Source: Hermatobates lingyangjiaoensis (Eukaryota > Arthropoda > Insecta > Hemiptera > Hermatobatidae). From it: a DNA stretch of 64,000 nucleotides. How positions within the stretch are numbered: position 1 is the stretch's first letter; the number at the start of each line of letters is the position of its first letter. Positions 34,676 through 45,900 of this stretch are shown here, in pieces. A program made the position numbers and the translations under genes. Location of the stretch: contig JAPFBL010000572.1 of NCBI GenBank assembly GCA_026182355.1, forward strand, positions 1 through 64,000, in the 5' to 3' direction. The notes below the pieces were generated by a model, which saw only the letters and a list, made by a program, of their open reading frames with translations, was not told where the DNA came from and did no database searches.

Positions 34676-36776
34676 ATAATAAAATCGGGATTCGGTCAAT
34701 TTTCCAGGATCAAAATCAAACTCTCAATGCCGACGTTTCGGTTTTATTTAAAACCTTTTTCATAGGCCTACAAACAAAGGATGACAAGAAATCATATATA
34801 AACATCAACATATAACTAACATCAAAATGGAATATTACAATTGTGAAAAAACAAAAATATATATACAAGTAGAAGTAATAGAAAAGCAATAAATATTTTT
34901 ATGAACTTACAGCAGTCAGAATTTTTGAATTAGAAAAATGATGAAATTTACATTATATAAAATGAAGTAACAATAGATAGTTAGTGAACTAACATCTTAA
35001 CTGGTCAAAAACTTGGACCAGACTAACTGATTACAATTACATGTAAACCGAACACTGTTCACTCAAAGAACACAAAAAGGAACTAAGGAAATTAAATTTC
35101 ACTAAAATCAACTTAACACTCCTGAATAAATAGTGTTCAAATTGGTAATGTCACTTCTATGATTAACTGAACTTAGATCTTTTTTAATATATAGCATTTC
35201 GAGGGTCTTTCTTCTTTGCTCATCCTGTTCTTTATCTACTATAATTGCTTCTTCAAAATCGAACATGTGACCTTCGTTTAAAGCATGGAATGCTAAAGCA
35301 GTTGCGTTACTTTTATTAGTTCTTATTGAATAAGAATGTTGATAAAGTCTTTCTTTTAAAAAACGACTTGTTTCTCCGTAATAACGCTTGTCGCAGTCTT
35401 TACATTTGATCGCATAAATGAGGTTACTTTGTAACTCCTTTGGTATTTTTTGTTTCAAATTTGAAAATAAAGACTTGACTTTTCTTTTGTTATAAAATGC
35501 CAATGTAACTTCAGGTACATTTCGTTTGAAAACTTTTCTAATTGATTGTGATAAGCCCTCAACATACGGAAATTTGAAATACTTTTTATTTAAAACTTCA
35601 AGTTCAGCATGGTTTTGATTGGAATGTTCTGGTTGTTCTCTTGTATATTTAAACCAATAACGTTCAATTAAGTTGTTTGGATAACAATTTTTCTGCAACA
35701 ATGACTTTACCCTTTTCTTATTTTCTTTTAGAAAACATGGACTACTAATTTCAACAACCTTCTTAACTAAATTTTGAACACAATTCAATTTTTGGTTTAT
35801 AGCATGAGAGGAGTGATAGTTCAATATTCTTCCTGCACTGGTAGGCTTTCTATACCAATCCGTTAAAATAATGCCATTTTCACCTCTTATAACTTTTACA
35901 TCTAAAAATGGCAGATTTCCATCTATTTCTATTTCATAGGTAAATTGTAGACGATTATGAAAAGAATTAAACGTATTTAATACATACTCTTCTTCTCCTC
36001 TTTCAATAATTAAAAATAAATCGTCTACATATAATTTAATAAATTTCACCTTCGTACCTAATTTATTAATACAGTCTTCTAATAACTCAATCATAACTAT
36101 ATTAGCAAGGATTGGTGAAATTGGAGATCCCATAGGTAGTCCAAATTTTTGTTTATAAATAATATCATCAAAGGTGAAATACCTTGCTTCACATATAAGA
36201 TCTAGTATGGATAGGAAAACCTTCTTTGACATTCCAACCTGTGATTTTATCTTATTCCATTGCTTATTTACTAAATTAAATGCTAAATCCAAAGGAATGT
36301 TAGTGAATAATGATTGAACATCCAGTGAAATCATAATTACATTATCAGTTAGCACTTGGTTTGACAGTGCTTGTTTGAATTCTGAAGAATTTTTTACGTT
36401 CAACTCATTTTTGCTTGTAATATAGCTAAGATATTTTTCCATATATTTTGAAAGTTCGTAAGTTGGACTACCGATGAATGATACAATAGGACGGAGAGGA
36501 AAGCCTTGCTTGTGTAGTTTTACTAACCCATATATTCTTGGTGCTATTCCATTATAAGATTTCAAAATTGATGCTTGACGTAGATCAATGCATAGTGTCT
36601 TCTTTAATTCATCAACAATCTTATTTACTTTATTACGTAAAGTTGATGAAGGATCTCTTCTTGTGATTGAGTATGTATCATTATCTTCTAATAGAGTTTT
36701 CATCTTTGCTTTATACTCTGCTTCTTTCATTATCACTGTATTACTAGATTTGTCACTTTTGCAAACCACAATATCC
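34676..36776 (-). mobile_element. Penelope-like element, 5'-truncated, left copy
   Basis: The 3' terminal region (34676-34800) begins at the edge of (TA)n with CGGGATTCGGTCAATTTTCC, followed by TCAATGCCGACGTTTCGGTT. The body encodes reverse transcriptase plus GIY-YIG endonuclease. The 5' end stops abruptly at GCAAACCACAATATCC (36761-36776). It forms a 4.2-kb head-to-head pair with the plus-strand copy starting at 36790, separated by 13 bases. Confidence 0.95.
35108..36769 (-). CDS. PLE reverse transcriptase / GIY-YIG endonuclease, 5'-truncated
   Basis: This open frame of about 553 codons copies element RNA and cuts the target. RT landmarks: KSDKSSNTVIM (res. 4-14), motif A SLDVQSLFTNIP (148-159), motif B FGLPMGSPISP (209-219), catalytic YVDD (247-250), and a conserved FLDVKV (288-293). 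The GIY-YIG domain spans about 451-530 with IYAIKCKDCDKRYYGETSR, a second H-rich part (ALNEGH) and TLEMLYIKK. EN-plus PLE proteins usually have an additional 150-200 residues before the KSDK region; here the frame is open from the truncation point with no ATG before codon 14. The C-terminus is intact (NTIYSGVLS). Confidence 0.93.
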   Translation of the reverse strand: MVCKSDKSSNTVIMKEAEYKAKMKTLLEDNDTYSITRRDPSSTLRNKVNKIVDELKKTLCIDLRQASILKSYNGIAPRIYGLVKLHKQGFPLRPIVSFIGSPTYELSKYMEKYLSYITSKNELNVKNSSEFKQALSNQVLTDNVIMISLDVQSLFTNIPLDLAFNLVNKQWNKIKSQVGMSKKVFLSILDLICEARYFTFDDIIYKQKFGLPMGSPISPILANIVMIELLEDCINKLGTKVKFIKLYVDDLFLIIERGEEEYVLNTFNSFHNRLQFTYEIEIDGNLPFLDVKVIRGENGIILTDWYRKPTSAGRILNYHSSHAINQKLNCVQNLVKKVVEISSPCFLKENKKRVKSLLQKNCYPNNLIERYWFKYTREQPEHSNQNHAELEVLNKKYFKFPYVEGLSQSIRKVFKRNVPEVTLAFYNKRKVKSLFSNLKQKIPKELQSNLIYAIKCKDCDKRYYGETSRFLKERLYQHSYSIRTNKSNATALAFHALNEGHMFDFEEAIIVDKEQDEQRRKTLEMLYIKKDLSSVNHRSDITNLNTIYSGVLS

Positions 36777-36789
36777 TTGGTTTATTGTG

Positions 36790-38395
36790 GGATATTGTGG
36801 TTTGCAAAAGTGACAAATCTAGTAATACAGTGATAATGAAAGAAGCAGAGTATAAAGCAAAGATGAAAACTCTATTAGAAGATAATGATACATACTCAAT
36901 CACAAGAAGAGATCCTTCATCAACTTTACGTAATAAAGTAAATAAGATTGTTGATGAATTAAAGAAGACACTATGCATTGATCTACGTCAAGCATCAATT
37001 TTGAAATCTTATAATGGAATAGCACCAAGAATATATGGGTTAGTAAAACTACACAAGCAAGGCTTTCCTCTCCGTCCTATTGTATCATTCATCGGTAGTC
37101 CAACTTACGAACTTTCAAAATATATGGAAAAATATCTTAGCTATATTACAAGCAAAAATGAGTTGAACGTAAAAAATTCTTCAGAATTCAAACAAGCACT
37201 GTCAAACCAAGTGCTAACTGATAATGTAATTATGATTTCACTGGATGTTCAATCATTATTCACTAACATTCCTTTGGATTTAGCATTTAATTTAGTAAAT
37301 AAGCAATGGAATAAGATAAAATCACAGGTTGGAATGTCAAAGAAGGTTTTCCTATCCATACTAGATCTTATATGTGAAGCAAGGTATTTCACCTTTGATG
37401 ATATTATTTATAAACAAAAATTTGGACTACCTATGGGATCTCCAATTTCACCAATCCTTGCTAATATAGTTATGATTGAGTTATTAGAAGACTGTATTAA
37501 TAAATTAGGTACGAAGGTGAAATTTATTAAATTATATGTAGACGATTTATTTTTAATTATTGAAAGAGGAGAAGAAGAGTATGTATTAAATACGTTTAAT
37601 TCTTTTCATAATCGTCTACAATTTACCTATGAAATAGAAATAGATGGAAATCTGCCATTTTTAGATGTAAAAGTTATAAGAGGTGAAAATGGCATTATTT
37701 TAACGGATTGGTATAGAAAGCCTACCAGTGCAGGAAGAATATTGAACTATCACTCCTCTCATGCTATAAACCAAAAATTGAATTGTGTTCAAAATTTAGT
37801 TAAGAAGGTTGTTGAAATTAGTAGTCCATGTTTTCTAAAAGAAAATAAGAAAAGGGTAAAGTCATTGTTGCAGAAAAATTGTTATCCAAACAACTTAATT
37901 GAACGTTATTGGTTTAAATATACAAGAGAACAACCAGAACATTCCAATCAAAACCATGCTGAACTTGAAGTTTTAAATAAAAAGTATTTCAAATTTCCGT
38001 ATGTTGAGGGCTTATCACAATCAATTAGAAAAGTTTTCAAACGAAATGTACCTGAAGTTACATTGGCATTTTATAACAAAAGAAAAGTCAAGTCTTTATT
38101 TTCAAATTTGAAACAAAAAATACCAAAGGAGTTACAAAGTAACCTCATTTATGCGATCAAATGTAAAGACTGCGACAAGCGTTATTACGGAGAAACAAGT
38201 CGTTTTTTAAAAGAAAGACTTTATCAACATTCTTATTCAATAAGAACTAATAAAAGTAACGCAACTGCTTTAGCATTCCATGCTTTAAACGAAGGTCACA
38301 TGTTCGATTTTGAAGAAGCAATTATAGTAGATAAAGAACAGGATGAGCAAAGAAGAAAGACCCTCGAAATGCTATATATTAAAAAAAAGATCTAA
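36790..38395 (+). CDS. PLE reverse transcriptase / GIY-YIG endonuclease, frameshifted at the end
   Basis: The protein appears identical to the minus-strand copy through the RT domain (YVDD) and the GIY-YIG endonuclease up to LYIKK. An A run of 8 (38381-38388) instead of 6 shifts the frame, so the last 23 residues are lost and it stops at 38395. The 5' end is truncated at the same place as the left copy, with no ATG before VIMKEAEYK. It may retain catalytic residues but lacks the normal N-terminus, so independent activity is unlikely. Confidence 0.92.
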
Positions 38396-38945
38396 GTTCA
38401 GTTAATCATAGAAGTGACATTACCAATTTGAACACTATTTATTCAGGAGTGTTAAGTTGATTTTAGTGAAATTTAATTTCCTTAGTTCCTTTTTGTGTTC
38501 TTTGAGTGAACAGTGTTCGGTTTACATGTAATTGTAATCAGTTAGTCTGGTCCAAGTTTTTTGACCAGTTAAGATGTTAGTTCACTAACTACATATATCT
38601 ATTACATAACTACATATATCTATAGATATACATATATCTATTGTTACTTCATTTTATATAATGTAAATTTCATCATTTTTCTAATTCAAAAATTCTGACT
38701 GCTGTAAGTTCATAAAAATATTTATTGCTTTTCTATTACTTCTACTTGTATATATATTTTTGTTTTTTCACAATTGTAATATTCCATTTTGATGTTAGTT
38801 ATATGTTGATGTTTATATATGATTTCTTGTCATCCTTTGTTTGTAGGCCTATGAAAAAGGTTTTAAATAAAACCGAAACGTCGGCATTGAGAGTTTGATT
38901 TTGATCCTGGAAAATTGACCGAATCCCGATTTTATTATACACCTA
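36790..38945 (+). mobile_element. Penelope-like element, 5'-truncated, right copy
   Basis: This mirrors the 34676-36776 copy from its first base (GGATATTGTGGTTTGC) to the same 3' end (GACCGAATCCCGATTTTATT). The difference I can see outside the frame is a roughly 45-bp expansion of CTACATATATCTAT-like repeats at about 38590-38640. After 38945 comes CACCTATTCTATCC and then (AT)n. The terminal region keeps stems resembling the hammerhead motif but without the CTGANGA core. Confidence 0.95.
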
Positions 38946-38978
38946 TTCTATCCAACGGTTGATATATTATTGAATTTG

Positions 38979-39094
<116 letters not shown>

Positions 39095-39334
39095 TTAGGA
39101 ACAGTCCTTCATTTTAAGATATTTCGTTGAATAATGGATCATATTTTGCTAATAATTAGAAAAAAATTATTATTGTTATTATTATTATTGGTTCGATTTC
39201 CTTGTGATTCCCTTCACCGCCCTTATGATGACATTGGTAGCAATGTGTTTTTTGAATTTTCGTGCTAACATTTAGCAAAATATAGTCAATTATTCAGCGA
39301 AATATATATATAACAAGATTTTGCAATAAACATG

Positions 39335-39440
39335 TGAAAAAACCATGTTGAAATAACAATAAGAAATAAGAAAAAAGACTAAGACCTTTCAACCGTACAT
39401 CTTCGTATTTTTTTTTCATTTCTTATTGGAGTTTGAACAG
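39335..39440. repeat. family A remnant, collapsed
   Basis: TTCACATAAAC-like left flank (ACATGTGAAAAAACC), ACAATAAGAAATAAG, GACCTTTCAACCGTA and CATTTCTTATTGGAG follow family A order, but the middle with the core is deleted. Confidence 0.6.
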
Positions 39441-39461
39441 TATATATATATATAGTTCAAA

Positions 39462-39600
39462 GAAGGGGTTCTTGAGGATTTTGATCTAAAGAAAATTAAA
39501 CTCCTGTTTATACGCTGACGTTTTGGAAAAAATTATTTGGCTTTTACAAGGCTAAAAACCAATATATAACGACATAAGTAGTGCAAAACAAATACATCCG
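39462..39600 (-). repeat. PLE terminal fragment, core lost
   Basis: After TATATA the sequence GGGTTCTTGAGGATTTTGAT, CGCTGACGTTTTGG and CTTTTACAAGGCTAAAA matches the order of the PLE 3' terminal region. On the minus strand the stem words GCC and ACGTCAGC remain while CTGANGA is absent, as in the 34.7-kb element. Confidence 0.55.
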
Positions 39601-40136
39601 CGGAATATCAACCAACAGAAACCAAAAAATAAAACAAAACAAATCATCAAACACCAGAAATACTGTACAAAGAAAATCACAAAGGACCATAAAATAGCCA
39701 GTGTTATTGTTTTCCTTCCTTCTTTAAAAAAAACAACATTTGTTGTTTAAACATAATTACTTATTATTAATTATTAGGGTAAAAAACACCATTTTTAAAC
39801 AGAAAAGCACAATAATACAAAATAATTCTAGGAGGATACCTCTAACAGAGCATTCAATGAATCGAACAGACTGTAACAAAACCGTGCGCATGAAAATTAT
39901 AAAAAATAAAAATAGGCAAAATGAAAAAAATTATGGGGAATTTTTTTAGGGGTTATCGGTTTAAACAATTAAAAAATAATAATAAAATAAAACAGTTGTA
40001 TTTAATGTGAAAACTCTGATAGTTTTTATATGCCGTTATTAATGTGACATACGTGTCTATGACTGGGATGTATAATATTTATTTCAAAAAATACTTATCA
40101 ATAATGAATTGGTAATACTATTTTGATTTGTTTCAG

Positions 40137-40344
40137 AGTCCAGAGCCACCGCAGTACGTTTTATGGTATCAAAACGAGAGAATGATCAACTATGACCGAG
40201 GCCGTGTGGAAGTGCGTACAGAACAGGGTCAGAAAACGGAGAGCCACCTGACGATTCACGATGCCAAGTACCAGGATTCAGGCAACTACACCTGCTCCGC
40301 CAGCAACACCCAGCCGGCATACATCCACGTCTTCGTCTCCGAAG
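40137..40344 (+). CDS. Dpr-family immunoglobulin domain exon
   Basis: A 208-bp exon between TTTGTTTCAG and GGTAAAC encodes SPEPPQYVLWYQNERMINYD, then EVRTEQGQKTESHLTIHDAK, YQDSGNYTCSASN and AYIHVFVSEG. SPEPP, the core Trp (WYQN), LTI and D-SGNYTC are landmarks of an Ig domain. The wording matches the second Ig domain of arthropod Dpr (defective proboscis extension response) proteins, neuronal surface proteins that pair with DIP partners. The first Cys of this domain would lie in the preceding exon. The exon starts in phase 0 and ends after the first base of a Gly codon. No neighbouring exon is in the window, consistent with the very long introns of dpr genes. The open frame continues past the donor only by chance. 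Confidence 0.92.
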
Positions 40345-40623
40345 GTAAACACGTTTACTGTTCATCTTTCCTTAGTTACCAGACTGAACTAATTCTGAAA
40401 ATTAAAATATTCGGAGTGCTTACACTTAACTTTACAATAATATCAAACTAGACCACAATCTATTTAGTTTTGGTTATATATTATCATATGACGTAATATC
40501 AAACTCTCTGTTAAATTATTATAAAACTCACTGATAACTAGTTTAATGATTTTTTCTCTCTTATTAAGGCTATAATTTTATGGCTTCATTTTATCACCTG
40601 TAACGAACTCAAAATCATTCATC

Positions 40624-41205
40624 TACAGGATGCCGCACAAAAAACCCCTAAATTCTAAAAAACCCCTATGTATTATTTAAACCATGCTATTTTTTAATGT
40701 TATTTAAAAACGAATCAAACTAACAATTTTATTGTGTAATTAACAAACTGTTAGCTAATAACAAGTTAAAGATTCCGCTCAAAATGCTGTCCATTAACTG
40801 CAGAACAGCTATGTAAGCGATCCATCCAGTTTTCAGTTGCTTGACGAATGACATCAAGAGGCATGTTGTTCAATGTGTCCATCAACACATGTTTTAATGA
40901 CTCAGTATCAGTGATTCCTCTTCTTTGTCTCTGAACCTCCTGTAAGAGTACACTCCAAATGCAAAAGTCCATTACATTGAGGTCAGGGCTCTTGGATGGC
41001 CACTGCTGGGGTGTGATGATACTCCAGATTTCATCACACTCCAGCAGTATCTGTAATTTGTTATTAGCTAATAGTTTGTTAATTACACAATAAAGTTTTT
41101 AGTTTGATTCGTTTTTAAATACCATTAAAAAATTACATGGTTTAAATATAAATAATACAGTTCAAAGTTTCGAATTTAGTGGTTTTTTGTAGGGCACTTT
41201 GCAGA
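40624..41205 (-). mobile_element. Tc1/mariner-type element with about 150-bp TIRs
   Basis: The ends (GATGCCGCACAAAAAACCCC on the left; GTGCCCTACAAAAAACCACT reading inwards from the right) begin long inverted repeats of about 150 bp, including GTGTAATTAACAAACTGTTA on both sides. The centre carries only the last part of a transposase. It lies about 280 bp after the Dpr exon, presumably in an intron. A TA precedes the left end; the right-hand TA appears mutated to CA. Confidence 0.82.
40766..41045 (-). pseudogene. Tc1/mariner transposase C-terminal fragment
   Basis: The minus frame reads DEIWSIITPQQWPSKSPDLN then VMDFCIWSVL, the third catalytic block (SPDLN--D) of an IS630/Tc1/mariner transposase ending in D, not E. 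It continues TESLKHVLMDTLNNMP and GQHFERNL, then stop. The DNA-binding domain and the first two catalytic Asp residues are missing. The stop sits at the inner edge of the left TIR. Confidence 0.8.
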
Positions 41206-41209
41206 ACAG

Positions 41210-44185
41210 AGGTTCTACCGAAGTAGACTCATTTCTACAGCGAAGATCAGCGAATTCGCTGCTGCTTAATTAAAAATCAAACTCTCAATTATAAGGCCAA
41301 ACATTACATAATTGTGTGATGATATGAAACAAAAACATTATCCTCATTAAATATTTCAAAACTATTGTAATTGCATGATATTTTTAATACACGATTACAT
41401 GATAATTATAAAATAAAGTATGTGTTAAAGTTGCTAGAAATTCTTTTTTATGTATTATTTGTCGTAAATATGGAAATTAAAACGTTTTAGTTTTAAACTG
41501 TTATTCGAAAAATACACATTTCAATAGTATTACTTTTTAATTGTTTTTAGACTTACATATTATTTATAAAGGCTTATGAAAATATTTATATTAAGACCGT
41601 ATAAAATCATTTGAATCTGGGATTACTGGGAAAGTTACTAAACCAAAAAGGGGTCCTCAGCGGAAAAAGTTTGGGAAGGTCTGATCTACAACAATGTGAT
41701 ACGTTATTGTCATTAAAAAACTGAGTGCTCAAGCAATATACCTGTCAAAGGCTTTTCTATTTAGTCTTCCATATGATAAAACCCCAAATATTTGCGAACA
41801 TATGAAACTTCTAAGTTAGTATTTTTAAATAATACAGCTTTTGAAGTTTATAATATTACTTCTTGAATTCTTTAAGAATTCATTTATGTGAATTTTATAT
41901 TGAGACCTTTTTTTTTACCTAAATACTAATGATCTTGCAGTGCACAGTGGAAAGAAGCAAAATTAAGTATTGATCATCTTACAATAACAAGGTCTTATGC
42001 ACATCTTTGCGTATTGTAACAGTGATTATTTACAGTTACCAGGAGGTTATCCACCTCTAATCACCAGAGTAGAGGTGATAGCACAACTCCCTGAGCGCAG
42101 CCTCTAGTTGCTACAATTTCAGTTGTAGTCAATATTATACTGGCAAAATTTTTTTTTTTCTGTTCGACTCTTGTAATACATTCAATATCTCTTTATTCAT
42201 TCCTCTGTATATTAGTTCTGGTTCACTGTTTTCTAAAACATACTACCCAAAGCCCCTTTTGAATATCCAAGAAGCAGCCCCAAGAGAACCTTTTAAGATT
42301 TAGGTTCTAAATTGTGTTAACAAAAGCTTTTTGAACTGCTTGTGTTGAGTAGCCTTTCTGATATGTACGTTGGTGTTGTGTATTTATTAGCACTTCTAGT
42401 CTTACAAATATAAACCTTATAGATCTAATCTTCAGTCCAATACTCATAGAGGGACATTTTATTGATTTATTAACACTTAAAAAACAATTCTACTTAATTT
42501 GATTATGATATGAGAAATTTAAGTCAATGTAAAGAAATGAAACATTTACAGTAGGTTATTTAGGACTGAAAGTTGAGTTTTCAGTGGTTATTGTCACATT
42601 GCCATTTTAGATAATCAAAATCTATTGAAAAAATTTTTATTGCGTACTATTAGTAAGAATTTGTTTGCAATATCATTGTTATATAAATAACTGTTTAGCT
42701 AAAAAGCAGAATGATTAGAAGAGATTCAATGTAGCACGAGACTTCTATCCATCCACGTAATTGTACAAAAATAAGTATTTAAAGCAAGCCCTTAAAAGTT
42801 CTTATTTTGGGGTACAATTTCCTTACATTGTGTCAAAGTGGTGTATCTCTGTTGTGTACAGAGACTTCCACAATCAATCAAATGTCAAAAATTTTACATT
42901 TTGTTTTAAAATATATTTTTCACATTATTTAAAGTTTAATTTTTTTTTTGTTTTTCTTATCGTAATAATTCTAAAATTTTCAAGATTCTAGATTAAGTAG
43001 TTATGAGGAAATAATGTTGTCAAAAAACATCGTTTGGCAGAAACAGCGAGTTTTGTTTTTGATAAAAACCTATACACAATTGGATCCAACATTTGGTAAA
43101 CTATGAACAGGATCCATCAAACAGGGTGCCTTCTACCGTTTCCAAAAATTTTTAGATACAGAACTTTTTGAATTTTGAAATTGTTGATCTAAAAAAAATG
43201 AAACATATTATTACCGTATCTCTACTATGGAGCTTTTTTTGTGATTTTTCAAATCAGGTTACGATTTTGCATCTCCAACCTGTTCTTAAAAAAATATCGT
43301 TCACATTTATCAATTATAGAAGACAAACATCTTTATCATCAAAAAAGGAATATTCTAGCATTCAGACAGAATAGGATCCGCATCTTTCGGACATAGTCTG
43401 CATCATGCGTAATGATTTAATGAGTTATTTCCACCTAGTGTAAATAGTTATAAAAAGAATAATTGCAGTTAGTTATTTTAAATATATTTGGAAATAATTC
43501 TTTCGAAGATATAATATTTTTTTAAAAATGTATTATCAATTTGGAATTAGTTATTTGCGAGAAATTATAAATGGTTCTTGTACCCTCTTTTTATCTGTAC
43601 TCTTCTCCATCTATTCTTCAATTATACTAACCTTTTCCAAACTACCTACTGTATCACTCTCTTGTATTCCCCTGTTTCCAGATACCTGCATTAGAGTTGA
43701 CTTATTTTTACTGATATTATTTTTATTTTTTCGCTAGTTAGGTTACCAGACTGGAGTCTCCAACTTGATACCAGTAGGTTCCCTATCCAGGTAATCACGT
43801 CCTGTAATAAATCCTCTAAAATAGAACGCTCCTTGTAAAATTCTATATTTACACTATATATATATGACTTGCATTAAGAACTGAAATACTGTAAGAACCT
43901 CACCAGTGATGAACTAATTCATAAGTAGTGTAGATTATAGTGAATATAAGTAAAAGAAAGCTTTCCAGATCACTTATTTATTTTTTACGCTCAGATAATT
44001 TTATATGCAAGTCGTAATTAGTTCGCTTGGTTATTATAAAATCATGTAAGTTCGACTAGTTTAAGTTAGTGTTACAAAAGAATAATATGTGTTTCTTAAA
44101 CTACTGTAAATATTGAAGACTCATTGTAAGATACCTGAACGATTAAAAAGTATCAGCAAAAAAGCGCGTAATCCAGTAGCTGCTT
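41210..44185. other. non-coding, probably Dpr intron; contains a diverged repeat
   Basis: No exon is recognised. 42820-43110 matches 47960-48290 loosely (GTCAAAAATTTTACATTTT; a TTTGGCA---AAAA---G stretch; GATCCATCAAA) and is probably an old interspersed repeat. The rest is AT-rich. Confidence 0.5.
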
Positions 44186-44189
44186 CTAT

Positions 44190-44335
44190 TTTTTTTAATA
44201 TATATATATATGAGTCGTTATCAGCCTTTGGAGCGATTCACTTCTTTTCCTGAAAACGAGGACATCGAAATATAGTAGTGAGTTCAGTGATTTCCTTTCT
44301 ATGTGTTCTTTTTAAATTCTAGTTTATATATATAT
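44190..44335 (+). repeat. hammerhead-like terminal fragment, degenerate, between (TA)n tracts
   Basis: TTTTCCTGAAAAC, GAGGACATC, GAAATATAG, TAGTGAG keeps the GAAA and ATAT blocks, but the core G-A is changed to A-A. (TA)n flanks both ends, and TTCCTTTCTATGTGTTC resembles the family B tail. Confidence 0.55.
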
Positions 44336-44689
44336 ATATATATATATTTCTACATCACAGAAATTCATAAGTGTGACTTACATAATTCGATCATTGGAGG
44401 ATTTCGAGTGTGACTCACAAAAACCTGTTGTTTCATGGGAAAATGTTAGTTTTGTTTCTTAATTTCTTACTATAGTTTAAACGTTAATTATTATTTCTCT
44501 CAAATTTTCTAATTATATCTAGAAATATAGCCGAAACGTTAACTTGGAGGAGTTTTATTTTGAATAGTTTGACGCTAGACCAAGCCTTCATAAAGAAAAA
44601 TAGTAGAAAATTTAGGGGATTGAGATAAGTTTTCCTATGAACTATAGGTAAACACTAAATGGATATCGCGTTCATACATTTTTAAATTT

Positions 44690-44790
44690 TTGGTCCAACC
44701 GTCATCAGGGGAGAAGGAATAGAGACAAGTGCAGTTGTGGAGTGACGATTAGAGATCAACTGTTGGTGCAAAGAAATTTGTAAAACTAAA
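44690..44790 (-). repeat. family D-like remnant
   Basis: TTTGGTCCAACCGTCATCAG, then GGGAGAAGGAATAGAGAC, matches the order of family D on the minus strand (CTGATGA, C, GGTT-type stem II), with the GAAA block changed. Confidence 0.5.
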
Positions 44791-45529
44791 GAATTTAGTT
44801 ATGGTTCTTATCATAGTCGTAATAAATGGATGGGCTGAGAAGAATGTGCGCTAGATATAGGGTTGAAAAAGAACTAAGATTAAAAAATATAACTATAAGT
44901 TTCGGTAAAAATAATTAATGGGAGAATGTATTTTAAAAGGTTTGAATGAGAAGGAATAGAGGGACAATGGTAGGTCAGGAAAAGTGAGAGATTGCCAAGC
45001 TGAAATGGGTAGAACAACATCTGCGAGTTCATGTAAGCCCGCTAGACAAAGGTAGTCCATTCCGGGGAGGAGGGTCAACATTAACTGCCATGTGTTTCTC
45101 TCATGTTTTTTCCTGACCTCATTTGTTTACCTTATCCTGACCAGCCTTTATTTCTCTTTTCTCTGGAGTTTGCAATTTCTAACATATCTCTATTACCACT
45201 TCTGTGAATCTTATAACACTTGTGTGCCTTCTCGGCTTATTCATTCAACTCGTGACTCTGATAGAGAATATTTTTCGATTGATAGATCTTAGCCCTATGT
45301 AGGATTTTTTTTTATAGTGGTTCTATACAGGTATGTGTATACAAAAGTTACTATTTCTATGAATGTGTTACTTCTACTCCTGATGCTGACAAGAATTTAA
45401 GTATATAAGAGAATAGTACCAGTTATTTCTACATGGTCGTTGCACATAACGTAATGTGTTTTACTCGCTAAATGGTCCTTCATTTTATATGTAGAACTGT
45501 TGGACCAATATATATATATATATATATAT
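44791..45529. other. non-coding stretch
   Basis: Chance open frames on both strands; no recognisable gene. It ends in (TA)n at 45509-45532. Confidence 0.5.
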
Positions 45530-45752
45530 ATAAAAAGATTTCACATAAACACGTGAAACAACAATCAATGATCAAACCACAATAATAAATGGGAAAACAA
45601 GACTAAGATCTTTCAACCGTAACAAGCGGTCTTCGTCAGAGTCAAAAACACAACTGACTTTTTGGGTTTTTGACTCTGACGAAGACCGCTTGTTACGGTT
45701 GAAAGATCTTAGTCTTGTTTTCCCATTTCTTATTGTGGTTTGATCATTGATA
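45530..45752. repeat. head-to-head hammerhead-like repeat, family A copy 5
   Basis: Both arms are well preserved, with motif strands GACTAAGATCTTTCAACCG (left, minus) and CTGACGAAGACCGCTTG (right, plus); both stems II are intact (GACCG/CGGTT). Left end TTTCACATAAACACGTGAAA; (TA)n on both outer sides (45509-45532 and 45748-45768). The centre is ACACAACTGACTTTTTGGG. Confidence 0.85.
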
Positions 45753-45769
45753 TATATATATATATATAA

Positions 45770-45900
45770 CAAACACTTTTTCTTTTTCTCGGAGTTTGGT
45801 CAGGGTAAATATATGGAATCACCTTTTTGCCAACGTTTCGTCTTTATTTCAAGACATCCTCAGGGCTATAAACTAACAAAAAAAACAATAAACAATGGCC
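45770..45900 (-). repeat. PLE-like terminal fragment, family G
   Basis: Starting at the edge of (TA)n, CTTTTTCTCGGAGTTTGGTC and then the hammerhead-like motif on the minus strand occupy the same relative positions as the terminal region of the 34.7-kb PLE (CGGGATTCGGTCAATTTTCC, then its motif). This parallel supports classifying these elements as PLE terminal repeats. Confidence 0.65.
45829..45866 (-). ncRNA. hammerhead-ribozyme-like motif, family G
   Basis: On the minus strand: GCC, core CTGAGGA (45857-45863), one U, stem II GTCTT/AAGAC, GAAA (45836-45839), palindrome ACGT, U, then GGC pairing with GCC. Of all families this is closest in sequence to the intact PLE's terminus, but with the core preserved. 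Confidence 0.6.

Noticed and set aside
34176..34699. Several open frames on both strands around (TA)n
   Set aside because: They are read through microsatellites and repeat arms and have no family signature.
36588..36978. Two identical 81-codon frames on opposite strands
   Set aside because: These are antisense shadows of the two inverted PLE coding regions.
40345..40451. Extension of the Dpr exon frame beyond the GTAAAC donor
   Set aside because: The sequence turns AT-rich and loses Ig-like character exactly at the donor, so the open frame is chance.
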